NCBI RefSeq assembly: GCF_046719765.1
Contig: NZ_JABEBY010000007.1
Location: forward strand, 62,001-126,000
Reading direction: 5' to 3'
DNA: 64,000 nucleotides
Source of the DNA: Halonotius sp046719765
Lineage (GTDB): Archaea; Halobacteriota; Halobacteria; Halobacteriales; Haloferacaceae
This document shows, piece by piece, positions 8,187 through 16,730 of the stretch; within the stretch, counting starts at the first letter, position 1, and the number at the start of each line of letters is the position of its first letter. The notes beneath the pieces were generated by a model. The model worked only from the letters and a program-made list of their open reading frames with translations, did no database searches and had not been told where the DNA came from. A program made the translations under genes and the position numbers.

Positions 8187-8966
8187 TTACACCAGTCCCG
8201 GGATCACGCCGGGGGTATCCGCGATGAGGCCGTCGACGCCGGCGGCAGCGAGCGTGCGTCCCTCCTCGGCGGTCGTGACCGTCCACGCGTTGACGCGGCG
8301 GTCGGCATCGTGTGCCCGAGCGACGAGGTTGGACTCGACCACCAGATCCAGCGGCGGGTGAATCGCCGCGGCGTCGTAGCGGTCGGCGAGGGCGACTCCG
8401 GTCTCGACATCGTCAGCGACGAGCGGCGCGACGGACACAGCGGGATCGACGGCGTGGGTCGCCGCCAACGCGCCCTCGTAAAACGACGAAACGAGCAGGT
8501 CGTGATCGGTCGCGGTCGCAATGTCGAGCGCGCGGTCGACGAAGGGTCGCCAGCGGTCGGTCGCACGCTCGCGGGCGGCGTCGCCATCGACGGCGCCGAA
8601 TTGGAGGCCGTCGCGGCCGGGATGTTTGAGTTCGAGATTGACCGATGTCGACGCGGGAATCGCCGCCAGCACCTCGGTCAGTAGTGGAATCGACTCGTCG
8701 CTGTCGGCGACAGTGTACCCGCTGATCTCGTCGTCGGATAGCTCCCAGATCGGCGTGTCGCTGACGGCTGGCGGGGCGTCGGTCAGCCGCGAGAGATCGT
8801 CGTCGTGAAAGACGATCACGCGGTCGTCGGCCGTCAAGCGAGCGTCGATTTCGATGGCGTCCGTTCGGTCGTCGTTCGCGGCCGCCCGCATCGCGGCGAT
8901 CGTGTTTTCGGGGTTGTCGGCGGCGTAGCCGCGGTGGGCGATCACTTGTGGCGACGTGGAACGCAT
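8187..8966 (-). CDS. Glycerophosphodiester phosphodiesterase
   Basis: A 259-residue GDPD-family TIM barrel that hydrolyses glycerophosphodiesters to glycerol 3-phosphate and an alcohol. The catalytic signature is HRGYAADNPENT at residues 11-22, followed by EIDARLTAD and the second catalytic histidine in FHDDDLSRLT; NLELKHPG and NAWTV near the C-terminus complete the family pattern. No signal peptide is seen, so a cytoplasmic role in lipid turnover is likely. The ATG at 8966 gives the family N-terminus; the longer open frame runs into the leuS promoter region. Confidence 0.9.
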   Translation of the reverse strand: MRSTSPQVIAHRGYAADNPENTIAAMRAAANDDRTDAIEIDARLTADDRVIVFHDDDLSRLTDAPPAVSDTPIWELSDDEISGYTVADSDESIPLLTEVLAAIPASTSVNLELKHPGRDGLQFGAVDGDAARERATDRWRPFVDRALDIATATDHDLLVSSFYEGALAATHAVDPAVSVAPLVADDVETGVALADRYDAAAIHPPLDLVVESNLVARAHDADRRVNAWTVTTAEEGRTLAAAGVDGLIADTPGVIPGLV

Positions 8967-9091
8967 TGATATCGGGTTGGTGCGGGCAGTCCTAAGTTCG
9001 TGGGTGTCACTGGGTGGCTTAGGCGTCAGCAGCGACAGCCGCGTCGCATGCGTCCGAGTACTGTGGTTCAGATTAGTGCGATAGGATTGAG

Positions 9092-9160
9092 AACACCTCG
9101 AAAGTCCCGCCCGACTGCGGCTGCCTGATCCGCCGACGTGGGTGGGGCTTTCGAGGTGTT
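9092..9160. repeat. Long inverted repeat (hairpin) upstream of leuS
   Basis: The first 13 bp of each arm are perfectly complementary (AACACCTCGAAAG against CTTTCGAGGTGTT) and the stem continues with three mismatches or wobbles to about 23 bp. The loop is about 23 nt. It could be a regulatory hairpin or the remnant of a mobile element end. Confidence 0.6.
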
Positions 9161-9253
9161 TCGATCCAGTCACGATACGCTGAACAGTATTCAGTTCAGA
9201 TTTGAGACGAGGGTCAACAGCAACAGCCGAGTCGTGTGCGCCCGGATAGATGC

Positions 9254-9260
9254 TATTTTA
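9254..9260 (+). promoter_or_regulatory. TATA-like element of leuS
   Basis: TATTTTA lies 25-31 nt before the leuS ATG at 9285, which fits a leaderless transcript. This supports the 9285 start against the open upstream frame. Confidence 0.5.
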
Positions 9261-9284
9261 CGCGACACCCACAGAAAGGCCCGT

Positions 9285-12188
9285 ATGGACTACGACCCGC
9301 AGGAACTCGAAGCCGAGTGGCGGGCGCGGTGGGACGCCGAAAACCGCTATGAACCCGATCCCACCGACGCGGCAGCCCCCGAGGACGAGGAGACGACGTT
9401 TATCACGGTTCCCTATCCCTACCCCAGCGGCGGTATGCACATCGGCCACGCCCGAACCTACACCGTGCCAGACGTGTACGCCCGCTACCGTCGCCAGCAG
9501 GGCGACGAGGTGCTGTTCCCGATGGCGTGGCACGTCACCGGGACGCCGATCATCGGCGCGGTCGAACGCCTCCAGAAACGCGAGGAGTCCCAAATGTCCG
9601 TCTTACAGGACACCTACAACGTCGACGACGACGTGCTCGAAGACCTCGAAACGCCGATGGGGTATGCCCACCACTTCATCGAAGAGCACTACAAGAAGGG
9701 GATGCGCTCGCTCGGCCTCTCGATCGACTGGCGGCGCGAGTTTACGACCAACGACGACCGCTACTCCAAGTTCATCACGTGGCAGTACGAGACGCTGAAG
9801 GAGCGCGACCGACTCGAAAAAGGCCTCCACCCGGTCAAGTACTGCACCGAACAGGAGAACCCGGTGACAACCCACGACCTGCTGGAAGGCGAGGACGTGG
9901 AGTATCAGGAGTACACGCTGATCAAATTCACTCGCGCCGGTGACGGCGACGACGGGGAGACGGTCATCCCGATGGCGACGCTACGACCCGAAACGGTGCG
10001 TGGCGTCACCAACGCCTACATCAACACGGAGGCGACCTACGTCGAAGCCACCGTCGACGGCGAAACGTGGCTCGTCTCGACTGAGGCAGCAGAAAAACTC
10101 GAACTGCAGGATCACGAGGTCGAAATCCACCGCGAGTTCCCCGGCAGCGAGGTCGTCGGCGACACCGTCACCAACCCGGTGACCGGCGACGAGATCATCA
10201 TCCTCCCCGCGGGGTTCGTCGATCCCGACAACGCCACCGGCGTCGTCATGTCGGTGCCGGCCCACAGCCCCGACGACTACCTCGCACTGCAGGAGGCAAA
10301 AGCCGACACGGAGCGACTAGAATCCTACGGGATCGATCCCGCCGCAGTCGACGCTATCGAACCGGTGCCGATCCTCGATGTCGACGGCTACGGCGAGATT
10401 CCCGCCAAAGACGCCGTCGAATCCGCGGAAATCACCGACAGCACCGACCCCGAACTGGAGGAAGTCACCCAGGACGTGTACAACGCGGAGTTCCACACCG
10501 GAACGCTCCACGAGGAGTACGGCGAGTACGCCGGCGAAGTGATCGAGAACGTCCGCGACGAGTTGGCCGCGAACTACCGCGAGCAGGGTGCCTTCGGCGC
10601 GATGTACGACTTCCCCGAGCCCGTCATCTCCCGTGCGGGCGGCAAAGTCGTCGTCGCCTACCAGGACACATGGTTCCTCACGTACAACGACGAGGACTGG
10701 AAAGAGGCCGCGAAACGTGCCGTCGAAAATCTGGATACGACACCCGAGAACACCCGCGGGGAGTACACCCACACCATCGACTGGCTCAACGAGTGGCCCT
10801 GCATTCGAAACTATGGGCTCGGTACCCGGCTGCCGTGGGACGACGAGTTCGTCATCGAACCGCTGTCGGACTCGACGATCTACATGGCCTACTACACCAT
10901 CGCCCACCGCCTCGAAGAGATCCCAGTTGAGGATCTCGACCGCGACTTTTTCGACGCGCTGTTTTACGGCGACGAGGCCGTCGAGGGCGAGGCCGACGAG
11001 CGTGCGCTCGAACTTCGGGCAGAATGGCAGTACTGGTACCCCGTCAGCCAGCGGTTTTCGGCCAACGACCTCATCTCGAATCACCTGACGTTCTTCCTGT
11101 TCCACCACGCCGAACTGTTCGACGAGGCCGAGTGGCCCGAGGGGATCACGATCATGGGGATGGGCCTGCTGGAAGGCGAGAAGATGTCCTCCTCGAAGGG
11201 CCACGTCGTCCTCCCCGGCAAAGCCATCGAAAACTACGGCGCAGACACGGTTCGCTTCTTCCTGCTCAACTCCGCCGAACCGTGGCAGGATTACGACTGG
11301 CGAGCCGAGCAGGTCGAAGGCGTCGAAGACCAACTGCGGCGGTTCTGGAACCGCGCCCAAGAGTTGATCGACGACGACGCAGCGGCCGCAGCCGACCGCG
11401 TCGATCCCGAGGGCGACCTCGAACATATCGACCGCTGGCTGCTGTCGAAGCTCCAGACGACCATCAGCGACGTGACTGCCGCCCTCGACAACGCCGAAAC
11501 CCGAACCGCCTCACAGGCCGCCTTCTATGGGTTCGAAGAACACCTAAAATGGTACCGCCGGCGGTCGGATCTGGATCGGGACGGCGCGCAGTGGACGCTC
11601 CGCCATGTGCTTGAAACCAGACTTCGCTTGCTTGCGCCGTTCGTTCCGTTCATGGCGAACGAACTCCACGAGCAGCTGACCGACACGCCCGCCGAGGACG
11701 CGCCGTGGCCCGCGGTCGACGAGAGTTGGGAGTCACCGCGCACCGAAATCGAGGAGCGACAGATCGAACGGCTGGCCGACGACATCCAAGATATCCTCAC
11801 CGTCACCGAGCAGGATCCCGCAACGATCCGGGTCTACGTCGCCGCCGACTGGAAACGCGAGGTCTTCGAGACGGTTCGAGAAGTCGGTACCGACGTGGGA
11901 CAGGTGATGGGCGAAGTCATGCAGGATCCCGACCTCCGCGAGCGCGGCGACGCGGTCAACGACCTCGTGGGGGATCTCGTCGAACTCGTCCGCGGCGTTG
12001 ACGATGAGACGCTCGCTGCGATGGCCGAAATCGACGAACGGTCGACCTACGAGACCGCGGTCGCCTTCCTCGAACGCGAACACGACGCCGCGGTGGCGGT
12101 CTACACCGAGGACGGCGACGACATCGACGATCCGGGCGGCAAAGCGTCGAGCGCGGTGCCGTTCCGGCCGGCGATCCACATCGAGTAG
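9285..12188 (+). CDS. leuS: Leucyl-tRNA synthetase
   Basis: Class Ia synthetase that charges tRNA-Leu. The 967-residue protein carries the HIGH box at 52-55 (MHIGHART) and the KMSKS-type loop KMSSSKG near residue 633. Between them lies the CP1 editing domain, with an MATLRPETVRG segment typical of LeuRS proofreading, followed by the anticodon-binding helices and an archaeal C-terminal extension. Length and order agree with archaeal LeuRS. The ATG at 9285 begins MDYDPQELEAEWR, the conserved family start; the extra upstream residues of the open frame are unlikely to be translated. Confidence 0.97.
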   Translation: MDYDPQELEAEWRARWDAENRYEPDPTDAAAPEDEETTFITVPYPYPSGGMHIGHARTYTVPDVYARYRRQQGDEVLFPMAWHVTGTPIIGAVERLQKREESQMSVLQDTYNVDDDVLEDLETPMGYAHHFIEEHYKKGMRSLGLSIDWRREFTTNDDRYSKFITWQYETLKERDRLEKGLHPVKYCTEQENPVTTHDLLEGEDVEYQEYTLIKFTRAGDGDDGETVIPMATLRPETVRGVTNAYINTEATYVEATVDGETWLVSTEAAEKLELQDHEVEIHREFPGSEVVGDTVTNPVTGDEIIILPAGFVDPDNATGVVMSVPAHSPDDYLALQEAKADTERLESYGIDPAAVDAIEPVPILDVDGYGEIPAKDAVESAEITDSTDPELEEVTQDVYNAEFHTGTLHEEYGEYAGEVIENVRDELAANYREQGAFGAMYDFPEPVISRAGGKVVVAYQDTWFLTYNDEDWKEAAKRAVENLDTTPENTRGEYTHTIDWLNEWPCIRNYGLGTRLPWDDEFVIEPLSDSTIYMAYYTIAHRLEEIPVEDLDRDFFDALFYGDEAVEGEADERALELRAEWQYWYPVSQRFSANDLISNHLTFFLFHHAELFDEAEWPEGITIMGMGLLEGEKMSSSKGHVVLPGKAIENYGADTVRFFLLNSAEPWQDYDWRAEQVEGVEDQLRRFWNRAQELIDDDAAAAADRVDPEGDLEHIDRWLLSKLQTTISDVTAALDNAETRTASQAAFYGFEEHLKWYRRRSDLDRDGAQWTLRHVLETRLRLLAPFVPFMANELHEQLTDTPAEDAPWPAVDESWESPRTEIEERQIERLADDIQDILTVTEQDPATIRVYVAADWKREVFETVREVGTDVGQVMGEVMQDPDLRERGDAVNDLVGDLVELVRGVDDETLAAMAEIDERSTYETAVAFLEREHDAAVAVYTEDGDDIDDPGGKASSAVPFRPAIHIE

Positions 12189-12245
12189 CGGGATCGATCC
12201 CCCATCCGACCACCTGCTTATCTCCTGTCGAAGCGTAGCTGTTGT

Positions 12246-12467
12246 ATGTCCTCCACAGCATCGGATAGCGGCCTGCGTGAGCCAGTGTACCGAACTGTCA
12301 CGCCCGGCTACGGCAGCCACGAGGACACCAGCATGGATGTGATCGGCTGGATCGTCCTGCTTGGAATCCTCACGCTGTTGTTCCCGCTGCTCCCGCTGTT
12401 TCTCGCGGTCGTCCTCGTCGGCAAGGCGGTCTCGGCGGTTCGTTCCCAAACCGGTTCGTCAGCGTAG
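12246..12467 (+). CDS. Small haloarchaeal membrane protein
   Basis: A 73-residue protein with a polar N-terminal 28 residues and one or two hydrophobic helices (roughly residues 31-62: IGWIVLLGILTLLFPLLPLF and onward), then a short basic and polar tail. The family is haloarchaeal and uncharacterised as far as I know. Its stop overlaps the stop of the convergent dehydrogenase gene by 9 nt. The frame is supported by composition and by its fit between neighbours. Confidence 0.65.
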   Translation: MSSTASDSGLREPVYRTVTPGYGSHEDTSMDVIGWIVLLGILTLLFPLLPLFLAVVLVGKAVSAVRSQTGSSA

Positions 12468-13496
12468 CGACGCCTCGACATCGCCGAGACCGAGCAGGTC
12501 GAAGGCGGTGCCGTTGTCGGCTTCGGTGGCCTCGGTGTAGACGACGCGAGCGGCGGCAACGTCCTGAATAGCCAACCCTGTCGAGTCGAAGACCGTGATA
12601 CCATCAGCGGCCTCACGGCCTGCTTTGTCGCCGACGACGATCTCGCCGAGCGCGCCGTAGATGTCGCTGTCGGTCAGCGTCCCCGCGCTGTAGGGGACGT
12701 TGATCTCCCCGGAGTGGGTCGTCTGCTCGTAGTCATCGATAACGAGTTTCGCGTCCAGCAGAATCTGATCGCTGAGTTCGTGTTTGCCCGCCGCATCCGC
12801 GCCGATGGCGTTGATGTGGGTGTGGTTGCCAACGTCGGCGCGGTCGACGATGGGTGATTCGACCGGCGTGACCGTCGAGAGCACGTCGCAGGCGGCTGCG
12901 TCGCTGATCTCGCCGGCCCGCACGTCGAAGCGATCCTCGAAATGAGCGATAAAATCGGCGACGGGGTCGGGGCGTTGATCGGCGACGACGGCCTCCTCGA
13001 TCGGTCGAACCGTCGAAATCGCTTCAAGCTGGGTGTAGGATTGGACGCCCGCGCCGACGAGGCCGAGCGAGGTTGCCTCCGCGATAGCCAGATGGTCGGT
13101 GGCGACGGCGGCGGCCGCGCCGGTACGCAGCTGCGTCAACTCGCGGCCGTCCATGATCGCCAGCGGAAAGGCGGTTTCAGGATCGGAGTAGATCATCGTC
13201 CCCAGCACGGTCGGCAAGCCGCGCTCGCTGTTGTCGGTGTGGACATTGATCCATTTGATACCCGCGGCGTCCCAGTCCTCGCTCGCGGCGGCTTCGGGCG
13301 CGTCGGCGTCGACCGAGAGATAGGCCGGCATCGACCGGAAATCGCCGTTGTACTGCGGCAGATCGATATAGGATTTCGCCGGCATCTGGGTGTCGCCGCG
13401 TTCGTCGGCCCCGAAGGCGGCTTCGACGGCGTCGATCACGGCCGGCAGCGGCGCGTTCGCCCGTACGTCGTCGCTGTCGAGTAAGAGCGTCTGCAT
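12459..13496 (-). CDS. Ornithine cyclodeaminase / mu-crystallin family protein (alanine dehydrogenase-like)
   Basis: A 345-residue NAD-dependent enzyme of the OCD/mu-crystallin family. Visible features are MPAKSYIDLP and KWINVHTDN for substrate binding, the substrate-side lysine in MPAK, RTGAAAAVATDHLA, and the Rossmann segment LGLVGAGVQS near residues 143-152. Archaeal members include alanine dehydrogenase, ornithine cyclodeaminase and related imine reductases; sequence alone does not separate them. It is convergent with and overlaps the small membrane protein gene. Confidence 0.8.
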   Translation of the reverse strand: MQTLLLDSDDVRANAPLPAVIDAVEAAFGADERGDTQMPAKSYIDLPQYNGDFRSMPAYLSVDADAPEAAASEDWDAAGIKWINVHTDNSERGLPTVLGTMIYSDPETAFPLAIMDGRELTQLRTGAAAAVATDHLAIAEATSLGLVGAGVQSYTQLEAISTVRPIEEAVVADQRPDPVADFIAHFEDRFDVRAGEISDAAACDVLSTVTPVESPIVDRADVGNHTHINAIGADAAGKHELSDQILLDAKLVIDDYEQTTHSGEINVPYSAGTLTDSDIYGALGEIVVGDKAGREAADGITVFDSTGLAIQDVAAARVVYTEATEADNGTAFDLLGLGDVEASLR

Positions 13497-13569
13497 GGCT
13501 TACCCTTTGAGCGTGAGGTAGTAACAGTTGGGCCGCGTCGGCCACGGTTTGTTCGGGTGCCGGCAGTCG

Positions 13570-13758
13570 CTACGCGGCGTCGACTTCCAACTGTGTGATG
13601 CGGCGTCGCTGGCGACGAACCAGCCACAGGAGGAACGCAGTCACCGCAAGCCAGACCAACGGGACGAGGACGGCCACACCGACGACGAGCACCAACAGCG
13701 GGACACCGACAGCGAGGAGTGCCCCACGTTTGGCGAGGTGACGAAGGCGACTGAGCAT
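13570..13758 (-). CDS. Small membrane protein
   Basis: A 62-residue protein with a short basic N-terminus, two hydrophobic stretches spanning about residues 12-46, and a basic RRQRRR segment before an acidic C-terminus, consistent with one helical hairpin in the membrane and cytoplasmic basic ends. No family recognised. It follows the thermosome 3 prime region on the same strand and precedes the dehydrogenase gene. Confidence 0.55.
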   Translation of the reverse strand: MLSRLRHLAKRGALLAVGVPLLVLVVGVAVLVPLVWLAVTAFLLWLVRRQRRRITQLEVDAA

Positions 13759-13855
13759 CGGCTTGTCGTCTCTCGGCCAGCAAAAAATCGATTCCGGTTA
13801 GCCGCGGCGGTTCGAGAGAGTGAATCGTGGAGTAGCTGTTGGCCGAACTTAGTCT

Positions 13856-13918
13856 CGCGGGCTTCGCCCGCGTGGCGGCGAAGCCGCCACGTTAGAAGCG
13901 GCCGGCGTCGCCGGCCGC
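13856..13918. terminator. Three consecutive perfect hairpins downstream of the thermosome gene
   Basis: Three GC-rich palindromes with 3-nt loops follow one another: 13856-13872 (7-bp stem), 13872-13890 (8-bp stem) and 13898-13918 (9-bp stem). A longer imperfect structure built on GCGAGGCGAG repeats fills 13925-13975, up to the thermosome stop. The position fits a terminator or mRNA-stabilising structure. The stem length increases by one base pair at each step. Confidence 0.6.
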
Positions 13919-13975
13919 CCGCTCGACAGCGAGGCGATTTGCCGCTCGCCTGCGGCTCGCGTTTTCTCGCCTCGC

Positions 13976-15652
13976 TTACATCGCGCCGCCCATGCCACCC
14001 ATACCGCCCATGCCGCCCATACCGCCAGCACCGCCGGGACCGCCCTCGTCGTCCTCTTTGTCCGTCGAGAGATCGCCGGCGGAGATGATGTCGTCGATCT
14101 TGAGCACGAGGTTCGCGGCCTCAGCAGCGGAGGCGAGTGCCTGCTCTTTGGCGTGGGCTGGCTCAACGACACCGGCGTCGAAGGTGTCAGTCACGTCGCC
14201 GGTTGTGGCGTCAAGCCCGGCGTGGGTGTCGCCGCTCTCGTGTTCGGCGCGGAGATCGACCAGCGAGTCGATGGAGTCCAGCCCGGCGTTCTCGGCGAGC
14301 ACGCGGGGAACAAGCTCCAGCGAGTCGGCAAAGGCCTCGACGGCGAGCTGCTCGCGGCCCTCGATGCTGTCGGCGTAATCGCGGAGCCGGGAGGCGAGTT
14401 CGACCTCGGGCGCGCCGCCGCCGGCGAGCACACGGCCGTCGGAGACGGTCGTCGAGACAACGTCAATCGCGTCGTTGATCCCGCGTTCAAGCTCGTCGAC
14501 GACGTGGTCGGTCGAGCCACGCAGCAGGAGCGTCACGCCGTGTACCTCGCCGCCGGTGCCCTCGACGTAGAACAGTTCGTCTGCCTCGTCGCGGCTGATC
14601 GACCCGCTGCCGAGGTCGGCGGCCGTCAGCGAATCGAGGTCGGAGACGACGCTGCCGCCGAGGACGTTCTTCAAGAATTTGATGTCGGACTTCTTTGTCC
14701 GGCGGATCGCCAGCACGCCCTCCTTGGCGAGGTAGTGTTGGGCGAGGTCGTCGATGCCTTTCTGACAGAAAACCACGTCGGCACCGCTCTCGACGATCTG
14801 GTCGACCTTTGCTTTGAGCTGTTCTTCCTCCTGGTCGAGGAAGTTCTGGAGCTGGTCGGGGGATTCGATCGAGACCTGCGTGTCAACGTCGGCCTCCTCG
14901 ATCTCGATGGCTTCGTTGAGCAGCAGCGTATCGGCGTCGTCGATCTCGGTCGGCATATCGTCGACGACAGGGTCTTTGTCGATAACCGCGCCGACGAGAA
15001 GCTCGCTGTCGCCCGCCGAGCGACCGGTCTGCGTTTCGATGTTGAGGTTCTGGAGGTCGACGACGTGGGAGCCGTCGTCGGCTTCAACGGTGATCTGCTG
15101 GACAGCACGGACGACGAGATCGGCCAGTACGTCCTTTTCGAGCTCCGCGCCCTTACCGGTCATCGAGGTCTCGGCGACCTTCTTGAGGAGAGCTTCGTCG
15201 TCAGGGTCGACAGGTTCGGCGATGTTGTCGACCTCCTCGCGGGCCTGCTCGCTGGCGAGATGGAAGCCCTTGATGATCGCCGTCGGGTGGATCTCCTGTT
15301 CGAGGAGGTCTTCGGCGTTCTTCAGGAGTTCGCCCGCGATGGCGACCGCGGTGGTCGTCCCGTCGCCGGCCTCGTCCTCTTGGGTTTCGGCGACCTCGAC
15401 GATCATCTCGGCGGTCGGATTGTCAATATCCATCTCGGTGAGGATGGTGACACCGTCGTTGGTGACAGTGACATCGCCCGTCGAGCTGACGAGCATCTTG
15501 TCCATCCCTTTCGGTCCGAGTGTCGACCGGACGGAGTCGGCGACCGCCCGAGCGGCCGAGATATTGTACTGCTGGGCGTCCTTATCCTGGACGCGCTGAG
15601 AGTCCTCTCCGAGAATGATCATCGGTTGGCCCTGCTGCATGCGCTGACTCAT
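13976..15652 (-). CDS. ths: Thermosome subunit (group II chaperonin)
   Basis: ATP-dependent folding chamber subunit of 558 residues. The equatorial ATP site shows LGPKGMDKMLV and GDGTTTAVAIAG; the apical segment and a second equatorial half follow, including ERGINDAIDVV and ALAGGGAPE-like VLAGGGAPEVE. It ends in the haloarchaeal GGM repeat tail. The start MSQRMQQGQPMIILGED is the usual one. A strong TATA box lies 29-38 nt upstream. Haloarchaea normally have two or three paralogues; this window holds one, so alpha or beta class is not assigned. Confidence 0.97.
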   Translation of the reverse strand: MSQRMQQGQPMIILGEDSQRVQDKDAQQYNISAARAVADSVRSTLGPKGMDKMLVSSTGDVTVTNDGVTILTEMDIDNPTAEMIVEVAETQEDEAGDGTTTAVAIAGELLKNAEDLLEQEIHPTAIIKGFHLASEQAREEVDNIAEPVDPDDEALLKKVAETSMTGKGAELEKDVLADLVVRAVQQITVEADDGSHVVDLQNLNIETQTGRSAGDSELLVGAVIDKDPVVDDMPTEIDDADTLLLNEAIEIEEADVDTQVSIESPDQLQNFLDQEEEQLKAKVDQIVESGADVVFCQKGIDDLAQHYLAKEGVLAIRRTKKSDIKFLKNVLGGSVVSDLDSLTAADLGSGSISRDEADELFYVEGTGGEVHGVTLLLRGSTDHVVDELERGINDAIDVVSTTVSDGRVLAGGGAPEVELASRLRDYADSIEGREQLAVEAFADSLELVPRVLAENAGLDSIDSLVDLRAEHESGDTHAGLDATTGDVTDTFDAGVVEPAHAKEQALASAAEAANLVLKIDDIISAGDLSTDKEDDEGGPGGAGGMGGMGGMGGMGGAM

Positions 15653-15980
15653 AGTTCACCGCTTGATTGTTTGTGATTCTATATAAATGTGTTGTTCGTC
15701 GGCGTCATCAACGAGCGAGCGCATCGAAGTCGAGTTCGAAAAACACACAGCAAGCGACGGGGAATCTGAGTTTCATGAGCCGTGTTATCACGGATCTATC
15801 TAAACCGACACCCAGCGATTCGGTTGGGTTTATATATTGACCAAGCAGCCACAACAGGCGGGAGGCCGAGTTCTCGGCGTTGACACCTGTCGAACGAAGA
15901 CACCGATGACAGCCGCAAACGGGGATCGACGACAGGAGCCCAGTGCACACATACATACGCCCACAAGCGAATCAGTAGGT
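15653..15980. other. 328-bp intergenic region between divergent thermosome and membrane protein genes
   Basis: Contains the thermosome promoter (15681-15690) and a second strong TATA-like TTTATATATTG near 15829-15839 that could serve either strand. The plus-strand frame stays open from 15837 into the next gene, but the upstream part lacks membrane character and family-like sequence. Nothing else is recognised. Confidence 0.5.
15681..15690 (-). promoter_or_regulatory. Thermosome promoter TATA box
   Basis: ACATTTATAT on the minus strand lies 29-38 nt upstream of the thermosome ATG at 15652, predicting a very short leader. Haloarchaeal chaperonin promoters of this kind are commonly heat-inducible, but no specific heat-shock element was identified. 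Confidence 0.6.
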
Positions 15981-16331
15981 ATGGTTCCTGTTATCGGCGG
16001 CCTCGTCTCGTTTGTGATCGCCCTCCTCATCGGCGGCTTAGCGATCTTCATCAGCGCCCGCGCCATCGTCGATGTCGACGACTACAGACACGCGGTCATC
16101 ACCGCGCTGCTCGGCGCGATCGCCTGGGCGCTCACCTCGTGGGTGCCGCTGATCGGCCCACTCATCGCCCTCGTCGTCTGGGTCGGCGTCATCAACTGGC
16201 GGTATCCCGGCGGCTGGGGTACCGCCGGAGCCATCGGCCTGATCGCGTGGCTCGCCGCACTGGGCATCATCTTTGTCGCAAACAGCCTCCTCAGCCTCGG
16301 GATCGGCGCGTTCGGGATCCCCGGCGTCTAA
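15981..16331 (+). CDS. Small integral membrane protein
   Basis: A 116-residue protein that is almost entirely hydrophobic, with about four helices: residues 3-27, 36-55, 58-72 and 83-112. It starts MVPVIGGLVSFVIALLIGG at an ATG preceded by AGTAGGT, a weak Shine-Dalgarno-like sequence. An upstream extension of the frame is possible but unlikely. The function is unknown. It is convergent with dhaM (21 nt between stops). Confidence 0.65.
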   Translation: MVPVIGGLVSFVIALLIGGLAIFISARAIVDVDDYRHAVITALLGAIAWALTSWVPLIGPLIALVVWVGVINWRYPGGWGTAGAIGLIAWLAALGIIFVANSLLSLGIGAFGIPGV

Positions 16332-16352
16332 AAAACGGAGCCGGCGACCCCG

Positions 16353-16730
16353 TCAGGTTTTGCTGAGGTCAGCCGCGGCCTCGGCCTGCTCAACCACTGA
16401 TTCCAGCGTCGCCTTTGGATCGGTCGCGGCGACAGCGGCGTTGACCGCGCCTTCGAGCACCGGCGCGTCGGCGATGATCGCCTCGCCGTCATGCATCTCG
16501 ATGGCGACCTCGGCGTTCATCACCGCGCTGCCGAGATCGACGAGAACGACGACGCCGTCGCCATCGTCGGCGGCGGCCAGCGCGTCGCTGATGCGGTCGA
16601 CGTTGGTGCCGACCCCACCGTCGTCACCGCCGGCGGCTTCGATCGCCGTCTCGCCGCCCATCTCGGCGGCGACCTCGACGATCCCCTCGGCGGCTGTCGC
16701 GCTGTGAGAGACGACAACGAGTCCGACCAT
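16353..16730 (-). CDS. dhaM: Dihydroxyacetone kinase phosphoryl donor subunit DhaM
   Basis: EIIA-mannose-type domain that receives phosphate from the PTS protein HPr and passes it to DhaL. The 125-residue protein has the active-site histidine at position 9 (VVVSHSAT) and the family segments GTNVDRI and VLVDLGSAVMNAEVA. It contains only the EIIA-like domain, without the HPr and EI-like extensions of E. coli DhaM, so separate EI and HPr must exist elsewhere in the genome. Its start overlaps the dhaL stop (TGATG). Confidence 0.92.
   Translation of the reverse strand: MVGLVVVSHSATAAEGIVEVAAEMGGETAIEAAGGDDGGVGTNVDRISDALAAADDGDGVVVLVDLGSAVMNAEVAIEMHDGEAIIADAPVLEGAVNAAVAATDPKATLESVVEQAEAAADLSKT

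Larger units (their letters stand above)
8967..9284. other. 318-bp intergenic region with inverted and direct repeats
   Basis: Divergent promoter region for the phosphodiesterase gene and leuS. It contains a long inverted repeat (9092-9114 with 9138-9160) and a 33-nt diverged direct repeat (9025-9057 and 9213-9245, 26 of 33 identical). A TATA-like TATTTTA is at 9254-9260. No gene is seen. Confidence 0.6.

Noticed and set aside
14153..15676. 507-codon plus-strand open frame opposite the thermosome gene
   Set aside because: Antisense shadow; the minus-strand thermosome has full family motifs.
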